From NCBI GenBank assembly GCA_015472025.1, contig BNHL01000001.1:3832001-3896000 (forward strand): a DNA stretch of 64,000 bases. Direction: 5' to 3'. Below, in pieces: positions 7,750 to 16,103 of this stretch; positions within the stretch are counted from its first letter, which is position 1, and the number at the start of each line of letters is the position of its first letter. Under the pieces are notes generated by a model, which saw only the letters and a list, made by a program, of their open reading frames with translations, was not told the DNA's origin and searched no databases. Source of the DNA: Cytophagales bacterium WSM2-2. GTDB lineage: Bacteria > Bacteroidota > Bacteroidia > Cytophagales > Cyclobacteriaceae. The position numbers were made by a program, and so were the translations under genes.

Positions 7750-8505
7750 CTAAACCCTGACGGGCACTTCATTTTTATTTAGAAACAATTTCAGGTCGGG
7801 AATTCTTATTTCACCGAAGTGAAAAATGCTAGCTGCCAGGGCCGCGTCAGCCTTTCCCAGTTTAAATACTTCTACAAAGTGAAAAGGTAAGCCGGCTCCG
7901 CCTGATGCGATTACAGGCACTTGCAGGAGATCACTCAGCTTCTGCACCGAGTCGATAGCGAAACCGCTTTTTGTTCCGTCATGATCCATGCTTGTAAACA
8001 GGATTTCACCTGCTCCCCGGTCTTGTGCTTCCTTCGCCCAGGAGAATAGTTTTTTATCTGTGGCGCGTGTTCCACCTTGGGTATGAACGACCCACTGATT
8101 CAATACTTTGCGGGCATCAATTGCCAAAATCAAGAACTGTGATCCGAAAGCATTTGAAATTTCATTGATCAATTCAGGTCTTTTTACCGCGGCAGAATTG
8201 ATACTTACTTTGTCGGCACCTGCGTCAAGCAGGGAAGATGCATCATCCACCGAGCTGATGCCTCCGCCAACAGTAAATGGAATGTTGATGGTAGCAGCAA
8301 TTTTTTTTACCAGGGCAGTAAGTGTTTTTCGTTTTTCCTCCGTAGCCGAAATGTCAAGAAAGACGAGTTCATCCGCGCCTTGTTTGGCGTACTCCGCAGC
8401 TAATTCCACAGGATCACCGGCATCGCAAAGCTGGGTAAAGTTTACGCCCTTTACAGTTCTGCCGTCCTTGATGTCGAGACAGGCAATGATTCTCTTAGTG
8501 AACAT
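7750..8505 (-). CDS. hisF: Imidazole glycerol phosphate synthase cyclase subunit
   Basis: The 251-residue (beta/alpha)8 barrel opens with [20 protein letters not shown] and carries the two catalytic aspartates, in CLDIKDG (Asp11) and LAIDARK (about 130). It pairs with HisH to convert PRFAR plus ammonia to IGP and AICAR. Phosphate-binding loops VGGGI and ASGGAG are present. Its ATG overlaps the end of hisA by 11 bases. Confidence 0.96.
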   Translation of the reverse strand: MFTKRIIACLDIKDGRTVKGVNFTQLCDAGDPVELAAEYAKQGADELVFLDISATEEKRKTLTALVKKIAATINIPFTVGGGISSVDDASSLLDAGADKVSINSAAVKRPELINEISNAFGSQFLILAIDARKVLNQWVVHTQGGTRATDKKLFSWAKEAQDRGAGEILFTSMDHDGTKSGFAIDSVQKLSDLLQVPVIASGGAGLPFHFVEVFKLGKADAALAASIFHFGEIRIPDLKLFLNKNEVPVRV

Positions 8506-9214
8506 TATTTTTTAATTCGGCGAGATTGAGTTTGCCTTCATAGATCGCCTTACCGATGACGGCACCGTGCAATTGAAGGTAACCGAGCTCTTTGATGTCA
8601 TCAATGGAGGAGATTCCTCCGCTGGCGTTAATTTTTAAATTAGGAAAGCGCGCTTTTATTTTTTTATAAAGACCAAAGTTGGGACCATTGAGCATTCCAT
8701 CAGATCCAATGTCAGTACAAGTAACATATTCCAGCCCATGGACGATGAACTTGTCGACCAGGTCAAGTACACGATAGTTGGCAGATTCTAACCACCCGTT
8801 GATCATTACGTTTTCGTTCTTTACATCTGCACTCAATATGAAATTTTCCGGTCCATACGTATGCAGCCACTCGATGAATTTTTCCGGCTCTTTGATCGCC
8901 AGGCTCCCAACATTTATTTGATTGACGCCAAGATCAAGTAATTGCTCTACTTCACTATTCGTTTGTACACCACCTCCAAAATCAACCACCAGGGCTGTTT
9001 TGCTTTGAATCTCCTCGATGATGCCCCAATTCATCACCCGTCCTTTTTTAGCACCATCAAGATCTACAAGGTGAAGGTACTCCATGTCAGCCTCCTGGAA
9101 TTCAAGTGCAACATCAACCGGATCTTCACGGTACACTTTCACTTGACCAAAATCGCCTTGTGTAAGTCTGACGCACTTCCCATCAATAATATCGATCGCC
9201 GGGATGATTTTCAT
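8495..9214 (-). CDS. hisA: ProFAR isomerase
   Basis: The protein has 239 residues. It opens with [22 protein letters not shown], with the catalytic Asp8; the second catalytic Asp lies in [10 protein letters not shown]. It is a (beta/alpha)8 barrel homologous to HisF and performs the Amadori isomerisation of ProFAR to PRFAR. It lies between hisH (3-base gap) and hisF (overlap) in the canonical operon order. Confidence 0.96.
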   Translation of the reverse strand: MKIIPAIDIIDGKCVRLTQGDFGQVKVYREDPVDVALEFQEADMEYLHLVDLDGAKKGRVMNWGIIEEIQSKTALVVDFGGGVQTNSEVEQLLDLGVNQINVGSLAIKEPEKFIEWLHTYGPENFILSADVKNENVMINGWLESANYRVLDLVDKFIVHGLEYVTCTDIGSDGMLNGPNFGLYKKIKARFPNLKINASGGISSIDDIKELGYLQLHGAVIGKAIYEGKLNLAELKNNVH

Positions 9215-9217
9215 TGA

Positions 9218-9805
9218 TTATGAATTTTGTAAAAAACATTCTAGAACCAACTTTCCCGCATCAGCTGATTTTTCGGGGTGAAATTGCACCGCATAAAAAT
9301 TGTCCTTTTTCATGGCTGCACTGAATGGATTGATATAGTTTGTGGTAGCTGAGGTATGGCGATTGACGGGCACATAATAACTGTGTACAAAATATACGAA
9401 TTGATTTTCAAGTTGAGGACTTAACCACCGATTATTTATTTGTAACGAATTCCAGCCAATGTGAGGCACTTTAAAACCCTTGTCGCTTTCAAATTTTTTA
9501 ACGCCCTCATCAAATATACCTAAGCAAAGGGTATTATTTTCTTCCGAGTGGCGGCACATCAATTGCATGCCAAGGCAAATTCCAAGCACAGGTTGTTTGA
9601 GATTTCGGATCACCTGGTCGAGGTTATTGTCTTGCAAGTATTTCATGGTCGTACTTGCTTCACCCACACCGGGAAAGATTACTTTATCGGCGGAGGTGAT
9701 TTTTTCTATGTCTCCCGTTATTTCAAAATTTACCCCGAGGCGCTCGAGTGCAAATGCGACCGATCGAATGTTTCCAGAGTTGTATTTTATTATGGCTACT
9801 TTCAT
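9218..9805 (-). CDS. hisH: Imidazole glycerol phosphate synthase glutaminase subunit
   Basis: The 195-residue class-I glutamine amidotransferase has the nucleophile Cys77 in LGICLGMQLM and the catalytic His and Glu in AVQFHPEKS near the C-terminus. The oxyanion loop is FPGVG. It supplies ammonia to HisF through the barrel channel. The gene sits 3 bases after hisB. Confidence 0.96.
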   Translation of the reverse strand: MKVAIIKYNSGNIRSVAFALERLGVNFEITGDIEKITSADKVIFPGVGEASTTMKYLQDNNLDQVIRNLKQPVLGICLGMQLMCRHSEENNTLCLGIFDEGVKKFESDKGFKVPHIGWNSLQINNRWLSPQLENQFVYFVHSYYVPVNRHTSATTNYINPFSAAMKKDNFYAVQFHPEKSADAGKLVLECFLQNS

Positions 9806-9808
9806 TTG

Positions 9809-10918
9809 TCAAAGGCTTCCTTTGGTAGTAGGCAATAAATCTCCTTCTTTTCTCACGGCCATCTTAATCGATCTGGCAAAAGCTTTAAAAATGGCTTCGA
9901 TTTTATGATGCTCATTCGTTCCTTCCGCTTTGATGTTAAGATTGCATTTAGCCGAATCACTGAATGACTTGAAGAAGTGAAAGAACATTTCCGTTGGCAT
10001 TTCTCCAACTTTTTCTCTTTTGAATTCCGCATCCCAGACCAGCCACGGTCTCCCGCCAAAATCGATGGCGACTTGTGCGAGACAATCGTCCATTGGCAGA
10101 CAAAACCCATAGCGCTCGATGCCACGCTTATCTCCCAATGCTTTGTAGAAGGCTTCGCCAAGTGCAAGACCTACATCTTCGATGGTGTGATGTTCGTCAA
10201 TGTGCAGATCACCGTTTGCTTCGATTTGTAAATCGATTTGCCCATGCCTTGCCACTTGTTCAAGCATGTGGTCAAAAAAACCAAGGCCGGTCTTAATTGA
10301 AGATATGCCACTGCCATCCAGGTTAATTTTGATTGCTATTTGAGTTTCATTCGTAGAGCGATTCACCTCCGCTGCCCTGCGAATTTTTACCTGATTGTAA
10401 ATATCTTTCCATGTTTCTGTTATCAGCACACAAGAACCTGCAAGATCACTTTCCAGTTTTATTTTGTTGGCATCATTAGCAAGCAGAATTCCCTTGGCTC
10501 CAAGGTTTTTGGCTAGTTGAATATCGGTAAGCCGGTCGCCTATGACGAATGAATTAGCAAGATCGTAGTCTCCCTTTAGATAGGAATTTAACATTGCAGT
10601 GCCGGGCTTACGGGTTGGCAGGTTTTCTTTAGCAAAGGAGCGATCGATAAAAACTGCACTGAAACTAATCCCTTCTCCCTCAAGAGTCTTAATTAATTTG
10701 TTTTGCGCAGGCCAAAACTTTTCTTCCGGAAAACTTGCTGTCCCAAGCCCGTCCTGGTTGGTCACCATCACCAATTCGAAATCGGTTTCTTTGGCAATCT
10801 TGCAAAGCCAGGTGAACACTCCTGGAATGAACTCCAGTTTTTCAAGACTGTCGATTTGAAAATCAGGTGGCTCCACAATCAATGTGCCATCACGATCGAT
10901 GAATAATGCTTTCTTCAT
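9809..10918 (-). CDS. hisB: Bifunctional histidinol-phosphatase / IGP dehydratase
   Basis: The protein has 369 residues. The N-terminal HAD phosphatase (1 to about 165) begins [16 protein letters not shown] with the catalytic pair Asp8/Asp10. The C-terminal IGPD domain (about 175-369) shows [20 protein letters not shown] and the Mn-binding [10 protein letters not shown]. This two-domain arrangement, as in E. coli, supplies both the dehydratase and the histidinol-phosphate phosphatase of the pathway. Start and stop overlap hisC and nearly abut hisH. Confidence 0.95.
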   Translation of the reverse strand: MKKALFIDRDGTLIVEPPDFQIDSLEKLEFIPGVFTWLCKIAKETDFELVMVTNQDGLGTASFPEEKFWPAQNKLIKTLEGEGISFSAVFIDRSFAKENLPTRKPGTAMLNSYLKGDYDLANSFVIGDRLTDIQLAKNLGAKGILLANDANKIKLESDLAGSCVLITETWKDIYNQVKIRRAAEVNRSTNETQIAIKINLDGSGISSIKTGLGFFDHMLEQVARHGQIDLQIEANGDLHIDEHHTIEDVGLALGEAFYKALGDKRGIERYGFCLPMDDCLAQVAIDFGGRPWLVWDAEFKREKVGEMPTEMFFHFFKSFSDSAKCNLNIKAEGTNEHHKIEAIFKAFARSIKMAVRKEGDLLPTTKGSL

Positions 10919-11943
10919 AATTTATTCAATTCAGTCAGGAGAATTTTATTTTCGCTCGGGGTGCCGAGCGTAATTCGCAAGCACCCATCGCACAAAATGA
11001 CATTGGAGCGATCACGCACTACAATTCCTTTTTGCAGAAGCGTTGAGTACACTTCTCGTGAATCGTTGAATTTCACAAGCAAGAAATTAGCATTGGATGG
11101 AAATACATGAGCCACAATTTTCAGCCCAGCTAATTCCCGGAAGAGTAGTTGTCTTTGATTGACAATTTCAGCTTTATTTTTTTGAATATGCGAATGATTT
11201 TGGAACTGCTCAAGGACGATTGATTGAGTAACCGTGTTGATGTTGTAAGGTGGTTTGATTTTATTCAGCACAGCGATTATTTGGGAGTTAGCAAAGCACA
11301 TTCCGAGACGTAAGCCGGCAAGACCCCATGCTTTTGAAAATGTCTGAAGGATCACCAGGTTTTCAAAGTTCAGTAACTGTGTGATAAAACTCGGAGATTC
11401 CGCAAAATCAATATAAGCTTCATCCACGATAACTAACCCATTGAAGTTTTTCAAGAGAGCAATGATTTTATCAGTTGAGAAGATATTCCCCGTTGGATTA
11501 TTTGGACTGCAGAGAAAAATCAATTTTGTTTTGTCAGTGATAGCCTTAAGAATCACGTCTGTTTCAACATCAAATGCTTTCGACAGAGGTACTTCGATTA
11601 CATTGACATTGTTAATGTCTGCACTCACCTGGTACATTCCATAAGTAGGCTGGGGGATGAGCACCTGGTCAATTCCCGGCTCGCAAAAGGCCCGAATCAG
11701 GAGATCGATAGCTTCATCACTTCCATTGCCGAGGAAGATTTGGTTTGCTTTGACATCCTTTAGTAGTGCGATTTGTCCTTTCAATTCTTTTTGTAGCGGA
11801 TCGGGGTATCGGTTGTATGAAGTGTTGAAGGGATTCTCATTGGCATCAAGAAAAACAGACGCCTTACCCTCGTATTCATCGCGAGCGGATGAGTACGGTT
11901 TTAGTTTGCGGATGTTGGGGCGTATTAGTTGTTCAATTGACAT
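10915..11943 (-). CDS. hisC: Histidinol-phosphate aminotransferase
   Basis: The protein has 342 residues, a fold-type I PLP enzyme. [19 protein letters not shown] is the typical HisC N-terminus, [11 protein letters not shown] is the substrate and cofactor loop, and the PLP lysine is in [15 protein letters not shown]. It converts imidazole acetol phosphate to histidinol phosphate. The 4-base overlap with hisB indicates tight coupling. Confidence 0.95.
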   Translation of the reverse strand: MSIEQLIRPNIRKLKPYSSARDEYEGKASVFLDANENPFNTSYNRYPDPLQKELKGQIALLKDVKANQIFLGNGSDEAIDLLIRAFCEPGIDQVLIPQPTYGMYQVSADINNVNVIEVPLSKAFDVETDVILKAITDKTKLIFLCSPNNPTGNIFSTDKIIALLKNFNGLVIVDEAYIDFAESPSFITQLLNFENLVILQTFSKAWGLAGLRLGMCFANSQIIAVLNKIKPPYNINTVTQSIVLEQFQNHSHIQKNKAEIVNQRQLLFRELAGLKIVAHVFPSNANFLLVKFNDSREVYSTLLQKGIVVRDRSNVILCDGCLRITLGTPSENKILLTELNKL

Positions 11944-11961
11944 ATGAAGTAAGTGATATGT

Positions 11962-13230
11962 TTAATACCTGACTCTGACGGCTTCTGCATGGGCTATAAG
12001 TTGCTCCGCATCAGCCATGATTTCGATCACCGGCCCAAGGTTTTTTATTCCTTCTTTTGAGATTTTTTGAATAGTGATGTATTTCAGGAAACTCTCAAGT
12101 GAAACACCTCCGAAACTTTTCGCAAAACCACTGGTAGGAAGTGTGTGGTTAGTACCTGACGCATAGTCTCCAGCGGACTCAGGAGTGAAATTCCCGAGGA
12201 AGATTGATCCGGCATTGGTGATTTCTTCTACCAATTGATCACAATCATTTGTATTTAAGATTAAATGCTCCGGGGCATACTGATTGATAAACTCGATAGC
12301 ACGCGGTTTATTCAATATGACTGCAAAACTATTGCTCAAGGCTTTTTCTGCAATTTCCTTTCGTGGCAGACTGCGCAATTGACTTTCTATTTCAGCTAAA
12401 GTGAGATCCACTATTGTCTTTTCACTGGCAACAAGTACAACCTGGCTATCCACACCGTGTTCAGCCTGCGACAATAAATCCGCAGCGATGAATTTTGGAT
12501 TCGCATTTTCGTCAGCCAAAATCAAGACTTCAGAAGGACCGGCTGGCATATCAATAGCTATTCCGTCCATTGACACCAGTTGCTTTGCTTTCGTTACGAA
12601 TTGATTGCCCGGCCCAAAGATTTTATAGACTTGAGGGATGCTTTCGGTTCCATAGGCCATAGCCGCAATCGCCTGCGCGCCCCCTACTTTGTAAATTTTG
12701 CTGATACCGGCAGTTTGAGCAGCAAATAGAATGGATGGATCGATTCTTCCGTTCCGATCGGGAGGAGAGCATAAAATTACTTCTTTGCACCCGGCCAGCT
12801 TTGCCGGAATTCCCAACATCAACACTGTGGAGAATAGTGGAGCTGACCCTCCAGGGATATAAACACCAATTTTTTCGATAGCAGCCGGTTTCCTCCAGCA
12901 CAGAACTCCGGGTGAAGTTTCAATTTTGACGACATCTCTTTTTTGTGCCTCATGAAATTTTCCAATGTTACCGCTCGCAATTTGAATTGCTCCTTTTAGC
13001 TTAGGATCAAGTTGACGCTCGGCATCATCAAGTTCATCCTGCTGAACGCGGATTTCTGAAATAGATACGCCATCAAATTGCTTTGTGAACTCAAGCAGAG
13101 CCGCATCTCCGGATTTTTTCACACGCGACAAAATATTGGCGACCGAGCTATCCAGGAAGTCTGCCGATAGCTGCGGCCGTTGGCAAAGACCTGGCCAGGT
13201 GCTTTTCTCGGGTTCAATGTAAATTTTCAT
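11962..13230 (-). CDS. hisD: Histidinol dehydrogenase
   Basis: The 422-residue, zinc- and NAD-dependent enzyme performs the last two oxidations from histidinol to histidine. Signature segments are GVYIPGGSAPLFSTVLM, GPGNQFVTKAKQLV and QAEHGVDSQ (zinc ligands), and the catalytic Glu-His pair in YAPEHLIL. The gene lies between hisG (12-base gap) and hisC (18-base gap). Confidence 0.96.
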   Translation of the reverse strand: MKIYIEPEKSTWPGLCQRPQLSADFLDSSVANILSRVKKSGDAALLEFTKQFDGVSISEIRVQQDELDDAERQLDPKLKGAIQIASGNIGKFHEAQKRDVVKIETSPGVLCWRKPAAIEKIGVYIPGGSAPLFSTVLMLGIPAKLAGCKEVILCSPPDRNGRIDPSILFAAQTAGISKIYKVGGAQAIAAMAYGTESIPQVYKIFGPGNQFVTKAKQLVSMDGIAIDMPAGPSEVLILADENANPKFIAADLLSQAEHGVDSQVVLVASEKTIVDLTLAEIESQLRSLPRKEIAEKALSNSFAVILNKPRAIEFINQYAPEHLILNTNDCDQLVEEITNAGSIFLGNFTPESAGDYASGTNHTLPTSGFAKSFGGVSLESFLKYITIQKISKEGIKNLGPVIEIMADAEQLIAHAEAVRVRY

Positions 13231-13242
13231 TTTAGTTTCTTT

Positions 13243-14100
13243 TTACGCGATCATTTTTTCTATGGGTACGACCAGTATTCCTTCAGCGCCCAGCGACTTT
13301 AATTGGTTTATTTTTTTCCAAAAATCATTCTCGTCAACTACCGAGTGTAATGAAGACCACCCTTCGCGATTCAGAGGCATGATGGTCGGGCTATTCATTC
13401 CCGGGATGATACTCGTAATCTTTGCTATCGCTTCATTAGGGCAGTTCATGAGGATGTACTTGTTGTCTTTCGCAGCCTGAACAGCCTGAATACGGAAGAG
13501 AAGTTCGTCTAGGATTTCCTTTTTCGATGAGTCGAGCTTGGGGGAGGAGATCATTACAGCTTCGGATTTCATCACCGTCTCAACCTCTTTTAATCCATTA
13601 CCCAGGAGTGTGCTGCCCGAGCTGACGATATCGCAAATGGCATCTGCTAAACCAATGCCGGGTGCGATTTCAGCTGAACCGCTGATTTCGTGGATTCCAG
13701 CTTCCACTTTATTTGCAGCTAAGAATTGTCTGACGATGTTGGGATAAGAAGTAGCGATGTTTTTTCCCTGCAACCAGTTTACACATGAATAGTCTTCGGA
13801 GCGAGGCACAGCGATGGAGAGCCGGCATTTCGCAAAACCCAATGCCCGGATCAACTCGTTGCTTTTTTGTTTTTCGACAAATACGTTCTGACCAACAATC
13901 CCTACGTCAGCCACTTTGTCTTCAACATATTGGGGTATGTCATCATCGCGTAGAAACAGGAGCTCTACCGGGAAATTCTCGGACTGCGTTTTCAATTGAT
14001 CTTTCCCGTTATTAAAATGTAGACCACTTTCTTTCAAAAGCTTAAGTGAGTCGTCCTGGAGTCGTCCGGATTTCTGGATTGCAATTCGTAGTGAGTTCAT
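13243..14100 (-). CDS. hisG: ATP phosphoribosyltransferase, long form
   Basis: The 285-residue enzyme makes PR-ATP from ATP and PRPP, the committed step of histidine synthesis. LRIAIQKSGRLQDDSLKLL opens the protein; LADAICDIVSSGSTLLGNGL is the PRPP-binding region. Residues from about 215 form the C-terminal PII-like regulatory domain, which gives feedback inhibition by histidine without HisZ. It is the first structural gene, placed directly after the leader peptide and attenuator described at 14131-14262. Confidence 0.95.
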   Translation of the reverse strand: MNSLRIAIQKSGRLQDDSLKLLKESGLHFNNGKDQLKTQSENFPVELLFLRDDDIPQYVEDKVADVGIVGQNVFVEKQKSNELIRALGFAKCRLSIAVPRSEDYSCVNWLQGKNIATSYPNIVRQFLAANKVEAGIHEISGSAEIAPGIGLADAICDIVSSGSTLLGNGLKEVETVMKSEAVMISSPKLDSSKKEILDELLFRIQAVQAAKDNKYILMNCPNEAIAKITSIIPGMNSPTIMPLNREGWSSLHSVVDENDFWKKINQLKSLGAEGILVVPIEKMIA

Positions 14101-14130
14101 AATGTCTTTTTTTAATTCGTGGTTGGAAGG

Positions 14131-14164
14131 AAATAAAAAAGGCCTGCCGGGTTGGCAAGCCTTT
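14131..14164 (-). terminator. Attenuator terminator of the his operon
   Basis: On the minus strand AAGGCTTGCC (plus 14163-14154) pairs over 10 bases, with one G-U, with GGCAGGCCTT (plus 14148-14139) around the loop AACCC. It is followed by TTTTATTT. It lies between the histidine-rich leader peptide (stop at 14191) and hisG (ATG at 14100), where an attenuator should be. No coding region ends just before it other than the leader peptide. Confidence 0.85.
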
Positions 14165-14190
14165 GTGACTTCTTTAAAATTATTTAGAAA

Positions 14191-14262
14191 TCAAAACAAA
14201 ATCCTGCCATGCATGTGGTGTACATGATGATGCAGGTGATGGATGTTTTGATTACGTGTCAT
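14191..14262 (-). CDS. hisL: Histidine-operon leader peptide, 8 His in 23 residues
   Basis: The minus-strand ATG at 14262 opens a 23-codon frame ending TGA at 14191-14193. It encodes MTRNQNIHHLHHHVHH, then MHGRILF. Eight of 23 codons are His, in the runs HH, HHH and HH plus one single His. The frame lies about 7 bases after the predicted start of transcription and 28 bases before a strong terminator hairpin. This is the classical layout in which ribosome stalling at His codons under histidine shortage prevents the terminator from forming. The symbol follows the enterobacterial name by function; sequence homology is not claimed. Confidence 0.85.
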   Translation of the reverse strand: MTRNQNIHHLHHHVHHMHGRILF

Positions 14263-14275
14263 CTCGATTGTGGCA

Positions 14276-14308
14276 CAAATGTAATGGAGCAGTTTTAATT
14301 ATTCCAAA
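14276..14308 (-). promoter_or_regulatory. Promoter of the his operon
   Basis: On the minus strand the -33 element TTTG (plus 14308-14305) and the -7 element TACATTTG (plus 14283-14276) match the Bacteroidota consensus TTTG / TAnnTTTG exactly, with a 21-base spacer. The predicted start is near 14269, so the leader peptide ATG at 14262 is almost at the 5' end of the RNA. Confidence 0.75.
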
Positions 14309-14355
14309 TCTTAATGCAATAAATCTTTCATTTACCTTTACAACCAAACGACTGT

Positions 14356-15390
14356 ATGTTCCGAAAAGGGTTGATAGGTGCATTATTGATCTTGCTGATC
14401 GCTTGTGAAGGTAAAGAGGCCAGGCTGCATAAATTCCTGCTGAAAGGCAATATAGCCTCTCGTGACAGGAGCTGGGAGCAGGCAGCTTACTATTATGGAG
14501 AAGCAATCCGCCTGGAGCCTTGCTTTGCCGATGCATGGAACAACTTAGGCACGGTTTATTTTGAGCAAAAGAACTACGACAAAGCGATGGTGAATTATGA
14601 TAAGGCATTGGAGTGCGATCCGAAGTTTATCAACGCATTGCTTAACCGGGCCAACACCAGCTATGAATTAAAAGAATACTTCAGAGCGATCAATGATCTG
14701 GAAAAAGCAGTTAAAGTTAAACCAGATACGTCTGTCACCTATTTTACACTAGGCTTGGCATATACCAGGTTGAGAGATTTCAATAAAGCGTTGGAAGCTT
14801 TTGATAAGGCTTCGCATCTTGAAACATCTGCAGACAAAAAGCAAAAGATGGAATTGGCAGTCAACCATGCGATTGTTCATTATTATCTGAAAAACTATGA
14901 TCAGGCCAAAAAAGAACTTCAGAAGCTGGCAGCCCAAAATGATAAGGAGCCTAATATTTATAACACTCTTGCTCTGATAGAAATTGAGTTGGGGCACTAC
15001 GCGGAAGCAATGAACTTGGTGAATGAAGCGATACGCCTCGATCCGCAACAGTCGTATTATCTCAATAACCGCGGATATATTTTTCTCTTACAAGATGCAT
15101 TGGCAAGTGCTGAGGCTGATATCAATGCAGCAATTTCTAAGGATCCGGAAAATGCCTGGGCTTATCGCAACAAGGGTATTTTTTATTTTAAGAAGAATGA
15201 TTTTGCGTCGGCTGAACGGCTGTTGAAGCAATCGCTTGATATGGATGTATTTGTAGATAAAATTTATTTTTATCTCGGATCCGCCTATTTGAAAAATGGA
15301 AAAAGGGAATTGGCTTGTGAGTCTTTTAAAAAGTCGATTGAGCGAAATGATAAAATGGTGACACCTGACCTGATGAAACTGTGCAAATAA
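14356..15390 (+). CDS. TPR-repeat lipoprotein
   Basis: The protein has 344 residues. The signal ends in LLIAC (lipobox near residue 17), so the protein is likely anchored in a membrane. The rest is made of TPR units (for example AWNNLGTVYFEQKNYDKAMVNYDKAL and NALLNRANTSYELKEYFRAI), about eight copies to the C-terminus. TPR lipoproteins scaffold envelope complexes; the partner is unknown. Its end overlaps the GTG start of the Nudix gene by 10 bases, so the pair is probably co-translated. It is divergent from the his operon. Confidence 0.85.
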   Translation: MFRKGLIGALLILLIACEGKEARLHKFLLKGNIASRDRSWEQAAYYYGEAIRLEPCFADAWNNLGTVYFEQKNYDKAMVNYDKALECDPKFINALLNRANTSYELKEYFRAINDLEKAVKVKPDTSVTYFTLGLAYTRLRDFNKALEAFDKASHLETSADKKQKMELAVNHAIVHYYLKNYDQAKKELQKLAAQNDKEPNIYNTLALIEIELGHYAEAMNLVNEAIRLDPQQSYYLNNRGYIFLLQDALASAEADINAAISKDPENAWAYRNKGIFYFKKNDFASAERLLKQSLDMDVFVDKIYFYLGSAYLKNGKRELACESFKKSIERNDKMVTPDLMKLCK

Positions 15391-16019
15391 AGTTATCTGA
15401 ATTGGCAGATCGATTGGCCAGACGCTTGCGTGAGCCATTGCCCGGAGCTGCTGCACACGAACCTATGCGTGCTACGCCTGCGGGAGCTCTTCTCCCAAAA
15501 TTTGAGCACAAGACTCCACCTAAGCCAGGCAGTGTGCTGATCTTGCTTTACGAAGACAATGGAGAGATTAAGTTCCCGCTTACGAAAAGACCTGAGTACC
15601 TGGGAGCACATGCAGGGCAAATCAGTTTGCCGGGCGGAAAGCAGGAACCTGGAGAAGATTTAATACGGACAGCTCTTCGTGAATGCGAGGAAGAAGTGGG
15701 AGTGCCATCTGCTGACGTGCACGTACTTGGAACGCTGAGCGACTTTTTTGTAATACCCAGCAATTTTATGATCACACCTGTCGTAGGTTATGTTGATACT
15801 AAACCAAAATTCATTCCCCAGGAATCGGAAGTAGTAAGAGTGTTGGAAGGAAGCCTGAACTTCCTGCTCCGGGATGACGCAATACAGGTGAAAGAAATAC
15901 TTGCTGCCAAAATGTATCCGATGCTTGCACCTCATTTCCTTATTGAACAGGAAATCGTCTGGGGCGCCACTGCAATGATGCTGAACGAATTACGAGTTGT
16001 CATTCAGCAAATGGATTAA
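15381..16019 (+). CDS. Nudix hydrolase, CoA pyrophosphatase type
   Basis: The 212-residue protein starts with GTG. The Nudix box spans 86-108 (GKQEPGEDLIRTALRECEEE, then VGV) and meets GX5EX7REUXEEXGU. Just before it, PLTKRPEYLGAHAGQISLPGG is the extra motif of the CoA-diphosphatase subgroup (NudL / UPF0035). It probably cleaves CoA or its derivatives to phosphopantetheine and 3',5'-ADP. It overlaps the TPR lipoprotein gene upstream. Confidence 0.88.
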   Translation: MQIKLSELADRLARRLREPLPGAAAHEPMRATPAGALLPKFEHKTPPKPGSVLILLYEDNGEIKFPLTKRPEYLGAHAGQISLPGGKQEPGEDLIRTALRECEEEVGVPSADVHVLGTLSDFFVIPSNFMITPVVGYVDTKPKFIPQESEVVRVLEGSLNFLLRDDAIQVKEILAAKMYPMLAPHFLIEQEIVWGATAMMLNELRVVIQQMD

Positions 16020-16046
16020 CCAGATAAAAAAGAAAGTAGAAAATCC

Positions 16047-16076
16047 TTTGACGCTTCGTTCCTGACCTTATTTTTG
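16047..16076 (+). promoter_or_regulatory. Promoter of tex
   Basis: TTTG at 16047-16050 and TATTTTTG at 16069-16076, with an 18-base spacer, are a perfect match to the Bacteroidota housekeeping promoter. The -7 element ends 27 bases before the ATG at 16104, so tex is probably transcribed alone from here. Confidence 0.75.
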
Positions 16077-16103
16077 CCGCTCATTTTTTATTGAATTCTC
16101 TAA

